From NCBI GenBank assembly GCA_036511675.1, contig DATCBU010000036.1:1-20148 (forward strand): a DNA stretch of 20,148 nt, in the 5' to 3' direction. Shown in pieces: positions 8,022-16,800 of the stretch (position 1 is its first letter; each line of letters opens with the position of its first letter). The stretch comes from Chersky-840 sp036511675. Its GTDB lineage: Bacteria; Actinomycetota; Acidimicrobiia; Acidimicrobiales; UBA8190. A program made the position numbers and the translations under genes. The notes under the pieces are model-generated. The model was not told where the DNA came from and searched no databases. It saw only the letters and a program-made list of their open reading frames with translations.

Positions 8022-9517
8022 TGACCCCGCTCGCCGAGGAAGGTCCCGCCCGCAGCGCCGGGCGCGTGTCCCGGGTCGGACGCGTGCAGGAGGAGGCATC
8101 GGAGCTCCGGCACGCCATCCCCCTGGCCGTCGCCGCCGCGCTCGTGGGTGTCGTCAGCCTCCTGACCACGGTCTTCGTCGCCCATGTGCTCAGCACCCGC
8201 GGCTACGGGACGCTCATCGTCTTGCTGGGGCTGTTCCTGGTGGTGTCCCAGCCCGGCACGGCTCTGCTCGTCAGCGTGGTGCGACGGGTGTCGTCGTGGC
8301 GGGCGGCGGGACTCGACGCCCAGGTGCGGCCCTGGGTGGCGCGCGTCCACCGCATCGGTGAGACCGGGGTGGTGGTGCTCGCCGTGGCCATGTTCCTCAT
8401 CCGGGTGCCCGTGGCGCACGCCTTGAGCCTTCCCAGTCCCAGTGGCGTCACCGAGATCCTCACCGCCGCCGGTGTCTGGGTCGTGCTCTCGATCGACCGC
8501 GGCCTGCTCCAGGTGAGCCGGGACTACACCGATCTTTCGGTCAACCTCGTCATCGAAGCCGTCATGCGGTGTGCGCTGACCGTGGGCATGGCCGCCGAGC
8601 TCGGGGTCGAGGGCGCCGCCCTGGGCCTGCTCATCGCCGAGGTGGTCACCGCCACGCACGCCCGATTCAGCGCCACCCGGGCCATGGTGCGCAATGCGCC
8701 CCCGCTGGGAACCGAGGGCGTGGGCGCCGGCTCGTCGTCGGCGGGCGTGCAGGGGTCTCCGGCCCAGGCGGCCGTGGTTGTCGAGGAGCCGACGGTCTTC
8801 GAGCGCGAGGTGGTGGCCGAGGCGACAGAGTCGGTGGTGGCCACGGCCGTGCACGGGAGCAAGGACCTGGTCGCCGACGTGCTCACCGCCCTCGGAAGCC
8901 TGTTGCTCCTGGCCCTGCTCCAGAACCTGGACGTGATCATCCTGGGCAGCAAGTCGCATGGACATCACTCCGGGGCCTACGCGGCGATCTCGGTCCCGGC
9001 CAAGGCGCTCGTGTTCGTCGCCCTCGTCCTGGTGAACTACCTGCTGCCCGAGGCCACGATCCGACATCAAGCCGGCTCGCACGCGCTGAAACAGCTGGCG
9101 CAGACCTTCGCCGTGCTGGCCATCCCGTGTCTAGTCCTGCTGGGCATGGCCGTGGTGGCGGCGCACGGCGTGCTGGGTTTGGTTTTCGGGCACCACCTCA
9201 CCGCCGCCTCGCACGCCTTCTCGACCATCGTGCTCGCCATGATCTTCATGGCTGTGACCGTTGTCCTGGCCATCTATCTCTTGGGCATCGGATGGCGTTG
9301 GGTGGTCGTCATCCTGGCCGCCGGCGCCGGCGCCCTGGCGGCGGCCACGGCCGCGGCCCACGGGGAGTACCTCGCCACGGCCCGTGCCGACCTCGCAGTC
9401 CAGGTGGGGTTGTGCGCCGTCACGTCGGTCTGCTTCGTGAGCGTGCACCGACGGAGCGTCCGCCGCCGGGCCGTCGTCGACGATGCTTCGTCGGAGGTCG
9501 ACCAGTCACTAGCGTGA
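8021..9517 (+). CDS. Wzx/MOP-superfamily flippase-like membrane protein (polysaccharide biosynthesis)
   Basis: This 498-residue protein has about a dozen hydrophobic segments in two halves. The first half contains the entry helix VSLLTTVFVAHVLSTRGYGTL, whose R-x-YG-x-L ending is typical of the oligosaccharide flippases of the MATE/MOP superfamily. The second half opens with LQNLDVIILGSKSHG, also family-like. The halves are joined by a long hydrophilic loop (about residues 226-285) rich in Gly, Ser, Ala and Glu. The likely role is moving a lipid-linked oligosaccharide across the membrane. The GTG at 8021 shares its G with the stop of the upstream FAD enzyme, and 28 bases separate this gene from the GT4 gene, so the three genes look like one transcript. 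A multidrug exporter is less likely in this context. Confidence 0.8.
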   Translation: MTPLAEEGPARSAGRVSRVGRVQEEASELRHAIPLAVAAALVGVVSLLTTVFVAHVLSTRGYGTLIVLLGLFLVVSQPGTALLVSVVRRVSSWRAAGLDAQVRPWVARVHRIGETGVVVLAVAMFLIRVPVAHALSLPSPSGVTEILTAAGVWVVLSIDRGLLQVSRDYTDLSVNLVIEAVMRCALTVGMAAELGVEGAALGLLIAEVVTATHARFSATRAMVRNAPPLGTEGVGAGSSSAGVQGSPAQAAVVVEEPTVFEREVVAEATESVVATAVHGSKDLVADVLTALGSLLLLALLQNLDVIILGSKSHGHHSGAYAAISVPAKALVFVALVLVNYLLPEATIRHQAGSHALKQLAQTFAVLAIPCLVLLGMAVVAAHGVLGLVFGHHLTAASHAFSTIVLAMIFMAVTVVLAIYLLGIGWRWVVVILAAGAGALAAATAAAHGEYLATARADLAVQVGLCAVTSVCFVSVHRRSVRRRAVVDDASSEVDQSLA

Positions 9518-9545
9518 CCGGGGTGCTCAGCAGAAGAGGGCGATC

Positions 9546-10865
9546 GTGAGCGAGGTCCACGATCGACGGGGTAGTGCGGTGACCGCGTCCGAGCCGGTGA
9601 CGCGCGCCCCGCATCAGGGTCTGGTCCTGCTTCCCGGCGCCGGGTCCGTGACGCTCGACGACGTCGTGGCCCGGTCTCTCGACCTCGGCCTGCGCCGTAT
9701 CCAGATGCTGGCGTGGCGGGACCTCGACGATCCCGAGGCGGGAGGGTCCGAGCGTCACGCCGACCACGTCGCCGCGCGGTGGGCCGACGCCGGGCTCGAC
9801 GTCACGGTGCGGACGTCGGCGGCCGCGGGACACCCGGCGCACGTCGAGCGCGACGGCTACCACGTGCTGCGCAGGGGCCGGCGCTACAGCGTGTTCCCGC
9901 GCAGTGCCTTCAGCGGGCTCCTGGGGCGGGGCAGGCCGGACGGCTTGGTGGAGATCTGGAACGGCATGCCGTTCTTCTCGCCCCTGTGGGCCCGCGTCCC
10001 GCGCGTCGTGTTCCTCCATCATGTGCACGCCGAGATGTGGCGGATGGTGCTGCGGCCGGGGCGGGCGCGCGCCGGGGAGCTCGTAGAGAGCAGGGTGGCA
10101 CCGTTGTTGTACCGGGGGACGCGCGTCGTCACGCTGTCGGAGTCGTCGCGCCGGGAGATCCTGTCCATGCTCGGCTTGCGGCCGGCACGGGTCAGTGTGG
10201 TCAGCCCCGGCGTCGAGGTCCGCTTCTCGCCCGCTGGAGACCGCAGCCGCCATCCCCTGGTGGTGGCGGTCGGTCGTCTGGTCCCGGTCAAGCGCTTCGA
10301 CGTGCTCATGGACGTGCTGGGCCAGGTGCGCCGGCGCGTCCCCAACCTGCGCGCTGTGATCGTCGGGGAGGGCTACGAGCGGGCACGCCTCGAAGCGCAC
10401 CGGGCCGCCCTCGGTGCCCAGGAGTGGATCGACCTGCCCGGGCACATGGACGACGACGAGTTGCTCGGCCTGTACCGGCGGGCCTGGGCGTTGGCGAGCA
10501 CGTCTCAGCGCGAGGGTTGGGGGATGACCGTCAGCGAAGCCGCCGCCTGTGGCACCCCGGCGGTGGTGTCGCGCATCGCTGGCCACGTCGACGCGGTGGA
10601 GGACGGGGTGAGCGGATTGGTGGTGAGCCTCGACGCTGCCGATCGCCGCCGCCGGGCCTCGACGGCGACCCACACTCCCTCACCCAGCCAGGCGACGTCG
10701 TTCGCCGACGCGCTGGAGACCGTACTGGTCGACCCGGCCCTACGGGCCCGCCTGGGCCAGGCCGCGTCGCGCCGGGCCCAGGCGCTCACGTGGGAGAGCA
10801 CGGCCGCAGGGACCCTCGACGCCCTCGTGGACGAGGCCGTCGCCAGGAAGCGCCCCGGCAGGTAG
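9546..10865 (+). CDS. Glycosyltransferase family 4 (GT4) protein
   Basis: This 439-residue GT-B fold enzyme is expected to transfer a sugar from a nucleotide donor at the cytoplasmic membrane face. The N-terminal half has the acceptor-side glycine loop (DPEAGGSERHA), LHHVHAEMWRM and VVTLSESSRREI. The C-terminal half has VVAVGRLVPVKRFDVLM and the donor-binding E-x7-E motif EGWGMTVSE (Glu323 to Glu331), followed by AAACGTPAVVSRIAGHVD and DGVSGLVV. An Arg/Ser/Thr-rich stretch (DAADRRRRASTATHTPSPSQ) sits where a short loop is normal and looks like a lineage-specific insertion. The GTG at 9546 has AGAGGG five bases upstream. It closes the glycan gene group, and coaE begins only four bases after its stop. 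Sugar specificity is unknown. Confidence 0.9.
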   Translation: MSEVHDRRGSAVTASEPVTRAPHQGLVLLPGAGSVTLDDVVARSLDLGLRRIQMLAWRDLDDPEAGGSERHADHVAARWADAGLDVTVRTSAAAGHPAHVERDGYHVLRRGRRYSVFPRSAFSGLLGRGRPDGLVEIWNGMPFFSPLWARVPRVVFLHHVHAEMWRMVLRPGRARAGELVESRVAPLLYRGTRVVTLSESSRREILSMLGLRPARVSVVSPGVEVRFSPAGDRSRHPLVVAVGRLVPVKRFDVLMDVLGQVRRRVPNLRAVIVGEGYERARLEAHRAALGAQEWIDLPGHMDDDELLGLYRRAWALASTSQREGWGMTVSEAAACGTPAVVSRIAGHVDAVEDGVSGLVVSLDAADRRRRASTATHTPSPSQATSFADALETVLVDPALRARLGQAASRRAQALTWESTAAGTLDALVDEAVARKRPGR

Positions 10866-10869
10866 CGCG

Positions 10870-11532
10870 GTGCTGGCGGTCGGGCTGACCGGAGGGATCG
10901 GGTCGGGGAAGTCGACGGTGGGGGATCTCCTGGTCGAACGCGGCGCCGTGCTCATCGACGCCGATCGCATCGCCCGGGAGGTGGTGGTGCCCGGAGGCCC
11001 CGCCTACCAGCCCCTCGTGGACCGCTTCGGTGCCGGCATCCTGGCCCCGGACCGCACCATCGACCGGGCTGCGCTGGCTGTCCTCGCCTTCGCCGACGCC
11101 GAATCGGTGGCGGCCCTCAACGCCATCACCCACCCCGCCATCAGCGCCGTCATGGCACAACGGCGCGCTGCGGAGGAGGAGGGGGATCGGGTGGTGGTCC
11201 TCGACGTGCCCCTGCTGAAGCCGGCACACCGCGACCTCCTGTCGTTGTCGGTCGTCGTTGTGGTCGACTGTCCCGTCGAGATCGCCGTCGACCGCCTGAT
11301 GGGACAGCGGGGGTTCTCGCGCCACGACGCCGAGGCCCGGATCGCGGCCCAGGTCAATAGGGACGAGCGCCGCGAGGGGGCCGACTTCGTCATCGACAAC
11401 TCCGGGGACCGGATCCAGCTCGTGGCCGAGGTGGACCGGGTGTGGGAGGCGCTCGAATCCCGGCCGCAGGCCTCCCCTGATCAGGACACGCACCGAGGCC
11501 CGGGCCCGGCCCCCGGGGCCGCCACCCCCTGA
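10870..11532 (+). CDS. coaE: Dephospho-CoA kinase
   Basis: CoaE phosphorylates the ribose 3'-hydroxyl of dephospho-CoA with ATP, the last step of coenzyme A synthesis. The 220-residue protein has the P-loop GGIGSGKS (8-15), the DADRIAREVV substrate motif, NAITHP, VLDVPLL, the lid segment GQRGFSRHDAEARIAAQ and the C-terminal FVIDNSGD, all expected for the family. Length is normal; the last 20 or so residues are a Pro/Gly/Ala tail. The GTG at 10870 sits four bases after the glycosyltransferase stop, so it may be read from the same transcript. In mycobacteria coaE also lies close to uvrB, so the coaE-uvrB order here looks like conserved synteny. The usual rpsA neighbour is absent and glycan genes occupy its place. 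Confidence 0.95.
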   Translation: MLAVGLTGGIGSGKSTVGDLLVERGAVLIDADRIAREVVVPGGPAYQPLVDRFGAGILAPDRTIDRAALAVLAFADAESVAALNAITHPAISAVMAQRRAAEEEGDRVVVLDVPLLKPAHRDLLSLSVVVVVDCPVEIAVDRLMGQRGFSRHDAEARIAAQVNRDERREGADFVIDNSGDRIQLVAEVDRVWEALESRPQASPDQDTHRGPGPAPGAATP

Positions 11533-11568
11533 CCGGCCTCGCCTGAGCGCCCGAAACACCTGCGGCGA

Positions 11569-11591
11569 CCCCGACCGCGGCCCGGTCGGGG
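11569..11591. terminator. GC-rich hairpin between coaE and uvrB (terminator-like, no T tract)
   Basis: The arms CCCCGACCG (11569-11577) and CGGTCGGGG (11583-11591) form a perfect 9-bp stem with a 5-base loop. It lies 36 bases after the coaE stop. No run of T follows, so it may end the coaE transcript with help from Rho or may only stabilise the 3' end. It also falls just upstream of the uvrB promoter. Confidence 0.4.
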
Positions 11592-11608
11592 CTGTGACAC
11601 CCCCCCGA

Positions 11609-11614
11609 TACCAT
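11609..11614 (+). promoter_or_regulatory. Putative leaderless -10 box of uvrB
   Basis: TACCAT ends seven bases before the GTG at 11621, so transcription would start on the initiation codon. A TGTGAC string at 11593-11598 is too close to be a -35 box. No LexA-type GAAC-N4-GTTC box is visible nearby. Confidence 0.5.
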
Positions 11615-11620
11615 CGGAAG

Positions 11621-13816
11621 GTGCCCGGTTTCGAGGTGGTGACCCCGCTACGCCCCGCGGGTGACCAGCCGCGTGCCATCGAATTGTTGACCGAGGGGAT
11701 CGAGCGCGGCGATCGCTACCAGACCCTGCTCGGCATCACCGGCAGCGGCAAGACCGCCACCATCGCCTGGACCATCGAACGGGCGCAGCGGCCCACGCTC
11801 ATCATCGAGCCCAACAAGTCTCTGGCCGCCCAATTGGCGGCCGAGCTCCACGAGTTCTTCCCCAACAACCGCGTCGAGTATTTCGTGTCGTACTACGACT
11901 ACTACCAGCCCGAGGCGTATCTCCCCACCTCCGACACCTACATCGAGAAGGACTCGTCCATCAACGACGAGATCGACCGGCTGCGTCATGCCACCACCTC
12001 GAGCCTGCTGCTCCGTCGCGACGTCATCGTGGTGGCGTCGGTGTCGTGTATCTACGGCCTGGGGTCGCCCGACGAGTACCGCCAACGCATCATGGCCGTG
12101 CGTCCCGGCGACACGGTCAACCAGCGCGACCTGCTGCGCAAGCTGGTGGACCTCCACTACGACCGCAACGACGCCGTGCTCACCCGCGGCCATTTCCGGG
12201 TCCGGGGCGACACCGTCGAGCTGCATCCCGTGTACGAGCAGCAGGCCGTGCGCATCGAGCTGTTCGGGGACCAGGTGGAACGCATCCGGCGCTTCGACGC
12301 CTTGACCGGCGACACGGGCGAGGACATCGACGAGCTGGTGGTGTTCTCCGCCACGCACTACGGGGCCGGCGACGAGACGATGCGGCGGGCCATCGCCTCG
12401 ATCGAGGCCGAGCTGCGCCAGCGCCTGGCCGAGCTGCAGGCGGCGGGCAAGCTCCTCGAGGCCCAGCGACTGCGCCTGCGCACCGAACACGACCTCGAGA
12501 TGCTGGCCGAGGTCGGGGTGTGCAACGGCATCGAGAACTACAGCCGGCACCTCGACGGGCGCAGCGCCGGGGAGCCGTCGCACACGCTCTTGGACTTCTT
12601 CCCCCCCGACTTCCTCACCGTGATCGACGAGAGCCATGTGGCGGTCCCCCAGATCCACGGCCAGTACGAGGGTGACCGGTCCCGCAAGGACACACTGGTC
12701 GAACACGGGTTCCGGCTTCCCTCGGCGCTGGACAACCGCCCTCTCACCTTCGACGAGTTCACCGAGCGGGTGGGCCAGGTGATGTTCCTGTCGGCGACTC
12801 CGGGGACCTACGAGCTCGATATCTCGAGCCAGGTGGTGGACCAGGTCATCCGACCCACGGGCCTCGTCGACCCCGAGGTGGTGATCCAGCCCACCACGGG
12901 GCAGATCGACGACCTCATGGAGCGGATCCACAAGGCGTCGGAGGCAGGGGGGCGCTCCCTCGTGACCACCCTGACCAAGAAGATGGCCGAGGACCTCACC
13001 GACTACCTCGTCGAGCTCGGGGTGCGCGTGCGCTACCTACATTCCGACATCGACACCATCACCCGCATCGAATTGCTGCGCGACCTGCGTCTGGGCGAGT
13101 ACGACGTGTTGGTGGGGATCAACCTCCTGCGCGAGGGCCTCGACCTCCCCGAGGTCCAGCTCGTCGCCATCCTCGACGCCGACAAGACCGGGTTCCTTCG
13201 CTCGGCGTCGTCGTTGATCCAGACCATGGGGCGCGCCGCACGCAACGTGGACGGCCTGGTGGTGCTGTACGCCGACACCATCACCGACGCCATGCGCTCG
13301 GCCATCTCCGAGACCCAACGCCGGCGGGCCCTGCAACAGGCTTACAACACCGAGCACGGCATCGACCCCACCACCATCCGCAAGGCGGTGACCGACATCC
13401 TGGCCAGCATCCGCCCCGCCGGCACCGTCACCGGGAACGGGCCCGGCCGGGGGAGCCGCGGGGGCCGGGTCCGCCCCGGGCACGCCCCGGTTCGGGCGCC
13501 GCGGGTGCCCCGGCGCGACGGGGTGGGGGGAAGGCGTCTGGCCGGGTCGGGCTCGGCCGGCACCGGCGACGACACCAGGGCGGTCGACGAGATGGCCGAG
13601 CTCAGTGCGCTTCCCATCGACGAGTTGCAGCGCCTGGTGATCCGGCTCGAACAGGAGATGCGTCTGGCCGCCACCGAGCTGCGCTACGAGGAGGCGGCGC
13701 TGCTGCGCGACGACATCGCCGAGCTGCGCCTGGCCCTGGTCGAGGCCGGGGACGCGCCCGGCGCACCGGGGGCACCGGGCTCCCCCGGTCTGGCTGTGCC
13801 CGTGCCCACGGCGTGA
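11621..13816 (+). CDS. uvrB: Excinuclease ABC subunit UvrB
   Basis: UvrB is the damage-verifying helicase-like subunit of nucleotide excision repair; UvrA loads it and it then recruits UvrC. The 731 residues show Walker A GITGSGKT (38-45), the tyrosine-rich beta-hairpin EYFVSYYDYYQPEAYLP (about 86-102), the DE-H box VIDESH, motif VLVGINLLREGLDLPEV and the C-terminal UVR coiled-coil that binds UvrC (LQRLVIRLEQEM to RDDIAELR). A Gly/Arg/Pro-rich linker of about 50 residues precedes the UVR domain, and a short collagen-like GAPGAPGSPG tail ends the protein. The GTG at 11621 was preferred over an in-frame GTG at 11594 because the spacing to the GDQP motif matches other UvrB proteins and a -10 box lies seven bases upstream. 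Confidence 0.97.
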   Translation: MPGFEVVTPLRPAGDQPRAIELLTEGIERGDRYQTLLGITGSGKTATIAWTIERAQRPTLIIEPNKSLAAQLAAELHEFFPNNRVEYFVSYYDYYQPEAYLPTSDTYIEKDSSINDEIDRLRHATTSSLLLRRDVIVVASVSCIYGLGSPDEYRQRIMAVRPGDTVNQRDLLRKLVDLHYDRNDAVLTRGHFRVRGDTVELHPVYEQQAVRIELFGDQVERIRRFDALTGDTGEDIDELVVFSATHYGAGDETMRRAIASIEAELRQRLAELQAAGKLLEAQRLRLRTEHDLEMLAEVGVCNGIENYSRHLDGRSAGEPSHTLLDFFPPDFLTVIDESHVAVPQIHGQYEGDRSRKDTLVEHGFRLPSALDNRPLTFDEFTERVGQVMFLSATPGTYELDISSQVVDQVIRPTGLVDPEVVIQPTTGQIDDLMERIHKASEAGGRSLVTTLTKKMAEDLTDYLVELGVRVRYLHSDIDTITRIELLRDLRLGEYDVLVGINLLREGLDLPEVQLVAILDADKTGFLRSASSLIQTMGRAARNVDGLVVLYADTITDAMRSAISETQRRRALQQAYNTEHGIDPTTIRKAVTDILASIRPAGTVTGNGPGRGSRGGRVRPGHAPVRAPRVPRRDGVGGRRLAGSGSAGTGDDTRAVDEMAELSALPIDELQRLVIRLEQEMRLAATELRYEEAALLRDDIAELRLALVEAGDAPGAPGAPGSPGLAVPVPTA

Positions 13817-13874
13817 CGCGGCGCGCCTCGGCGACCCCGACAGCGGCTTCGACACCGGTGCCCCGCCGCGCCGG

Positions 13875-13880
13875 TAGCCT
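13875..13880 (+). promoter_or_regulatory. Putative leaderless -10 box of uvrA
   Basis: TAGCCT, within CCGGTAGCCT, ends eight bases before the GTG at 13888. A GACA string (13851-13854) in the expected -35 area is a weak candidate. This suggests uvrA has its own promoter in the 71-base gap after uvrB. Confidence 0.5.
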
Positions 13881-13887
13881 CGCTCCG

Positions 13888-16800
13888 GTGTCGGACCGGC
13901 TGGTGATTCGCGGAGCGCGAGAGCACAACCTGCGAGACGTCTCGCTCGACCTGCCCCGTGACCGGCTCATCGTCTTCACGGGCCTTTCAGGGTCGGGCAA
14001 GTCGTCGCTGGCATTCGACACCATCTATGCCGAGGGTCAGCGCCGTTACGTCGAGTCGCTGTCGTCGTATGCACGGCAATTCCTGGGGCAGATGGACAAG
14101 CCCGACGTCGACTTCATCGAGGGGCTGTCTCCCGCCATCTCCATCGACCAGAAGTCCGCCAGTCGCAACCCGCGCTCGACGGTGGGCACGGTGACCGAGA
14201 TCTATGACTACCTGCGGCTGCTGTACGCCCGGGTGGGTCATCCCCACTGCCCCACGTGCGGGCGTCCCGTGGCCCGCCAGACGCCGCAGCAGATCGTGGA
14301 CCGCATCCTCGACCTGCCCGAGGGAACCCGCTTCCAGGTGCTCGCCCCGGTGGTGCGGGGACGCAAGGGGGAGTACGAGGCGTTTCTCGACGACCTGGCC
14401 AAGCAGGGGTTCGCCCGAGCCCGGGTGGACGGGGAGACCGTCGAGCTCTCCGATCGGGCCACGCTCACCCTGGCGCGCTACGAGCAGCACACCATCGAAG
14501 TGGTGGTGGACCGCCTGGTGCGAAGGGGCGACATCCGCCAGCGGCTCACCGAGTCGATGGAGACCGCGCTCCGCCTCACCGACGGCATCGCCGAGATCGG
14601 GATCATCGCCGACGACGGGACCGAGGAGCTGATCACGTTCTCCGAGCACCTGGCCTGTACGCACTGCGGTCTCTCGTTCGAGGAGCCCGCTCCCCGCAAT
14701 TTCTCGTTCAACTCCCCCTACGGCGCCTGTACGGCGTGTGACGGGCTCGGCACCCAGTTCGAGGTGGACCCCGACCTGGTGGTGCCCGACCCCACGCGCT
14801 CGCTCGAGGACGGGGCCATCTCGCCGTGGACGGGGGGCCACAGCCGGTGGTTCGACCGCATCGTCGAGGCCGTGGCCGGCGAGTTCGGATTCGACACCGA
14901 CACGAGCTGGGAGAAGCTGCGGGCCAAGGACAAGAAGGTGCTCCTGTACGGCTCGGGCAGCCGGCAGGTGCACGTGCGCTACCGCAACCGCTACGGCCGG
15001 CAACGCTCGTTCACGTCGCAGTTCGAGGGGATCGTGCCCTGGCTCAAGCGCCGGCACCGTGACTCGGACTCCGACTCGGTGCGGCAGTGGACCGAGACCT
15101 TCATGCGCGAGGTCCCGTGCCCCACCTGCCACGGGGCGCGCCTCAAGCCCGAGTCCTTGGCGGTCACGGTGGGGGGCCGCAACATCTTCGAGCTGTGCAG
15201 CCTGTCCATCACGCGCGCCTCGGCCGAGGTCGACGCCCTCGAGCTCAGCGAGCGTGAGCACCTCATCGCCGACCGGGTACTGCGAGAGGTGCGGGCCCGG
15301 CTGCGGTTCCTGCTCGACGTGGGCCTCGATTATCTGTCGCTGGCGCGCGGGACCTCCACCTTGTCGGGCGGCGAGGCCCAGCGCATCCGGCTGGCGAGCC
15401 AGATCGGCTCGGGCCTGGTGGGCGTGCTGTACGTCCTCGACGAGCCGTCCATCGGGCTCCATCAACGGGACAACCGCCGCTTGCTCGACACCCTGGTACG
15501 CCTGCGTGACCTGGGCAACACCGTCATCGTGGTCGAGCACGACGAGGAGACCATCCGCCAGGCCGACCACGTGGTCGACATCGGGCCCGGTGCGGGGGAG
15601 CACGGCGGCGAGGTGGTCTACAGCGGCGCCGTCCCGGGACTGCTCAAGGCCACGGCGTCGGTGACGGGGAGCTACCTGACCGGGGCGCGGTCCATCCCCG
15701 TTCCCGACAAGCGCCGCCCGGGCTCGGGCGAGTGTCTGGTGGTGCGGGGGGCGCGCGAACACAACCTCCAGGCCATCGACGTCTCGTTCCCTCTGGGTTG
15801 CCTGGTGGCGGTGACCGGGGTGTCGGGCTCGGGGAAGTCCACCCTCGTCAACGACATCCTGCTGCAGTCGATGCTGGCGCAGGTGCACCGGGCCCGCACC
15901 ACGCCCGGGCAGCACAAGGCCATCGACGGCGTCGAGTACGTCGACAAGGTGGTCGACATCGACCAGTCGCCTATCGGGCGCACGCCGCGCTCGAACCCGG
16001 CCACCTACACCGGGCTGTTCGACCACGTGCGCAAGCTCTTCAGCCAGACCAACGAAGCCAAGGTGCGCGGCTACATGCCGGGTCGGTTCTCGTTCAACGT
16101 GCGGGGAGGCCGGTGCGAGGCTTGTGCCGGTGACGGGACCATCAAGATCGAGATGCATTTCCTCCCCGACGTGTACGTGCCGTGCGAGGTGTGCGGGGGG
16201 GCGCGCTACAACCGCGAGACCCTCGAGGTCACCTTCAAGGGGAAGAACATCGGTGACGTCCTCGACATGTCGTGCGAGGAGGCGCTGTCGTTCTTCGCCA
16301 ACCAGCCCACCATCGCCCGACACCTCCAGACCCTGGTCGACGTCGGGCTCGGCTACATCCGCCTCGGCCAACCCGCCCCCACGCTGTCGGGGGGCGAGGC
16401 CCAGCGCGTGAAGCTGTCCTCGGAATTGTCGAGGCGATCGACGGGCCACACCCTGTACGTGCTCGACGAGCCGACCACAGGGCTGCATTTCGACGACGTG
16501 CGGAAGCTCCTCGAGGTACTGAGCCGCCTGGTGGACCAGGGCAACACCGTGATCGTCATCGAACACAACCTCGACGTGATCAAGACCTCGGACTGGATCG
16601 TGGACCTCGGGCCCGAGGGGGGCGAGCGCGGCGGCAAGGTCATCGCCGAAGGCACCCCCGAGGACGTGGCCGCCACGTCGACGAGCTATACCGGCGAAGT
16701 GCTCGCCCCCGTGCTGGCTCGTGCCGGTCGTGCCCGTCCGGAACGTCTCGGTCCCGCCGGTGCCAAGCGGGCACCGGCCACCAGCCGTGCCCCGGCGAAA

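Noticed and set aside
11532..13890. LexA/SOS boxes ahead of uvrB and uvrA
   Set aside because: No GAAC-N4-GTTC-like palindrome is visible upstream of either gene; SOS control is not supported by what can be seen.
13987..16566. Very long open frame of 859 codons antisense to uvrA
   Set aside because: It lies wholly opposite a certain uvrA gene, its translation is low in hydrophobic structure and rich in His/Gly/Val/Arg, and long antisense frames are expected at this GC content.
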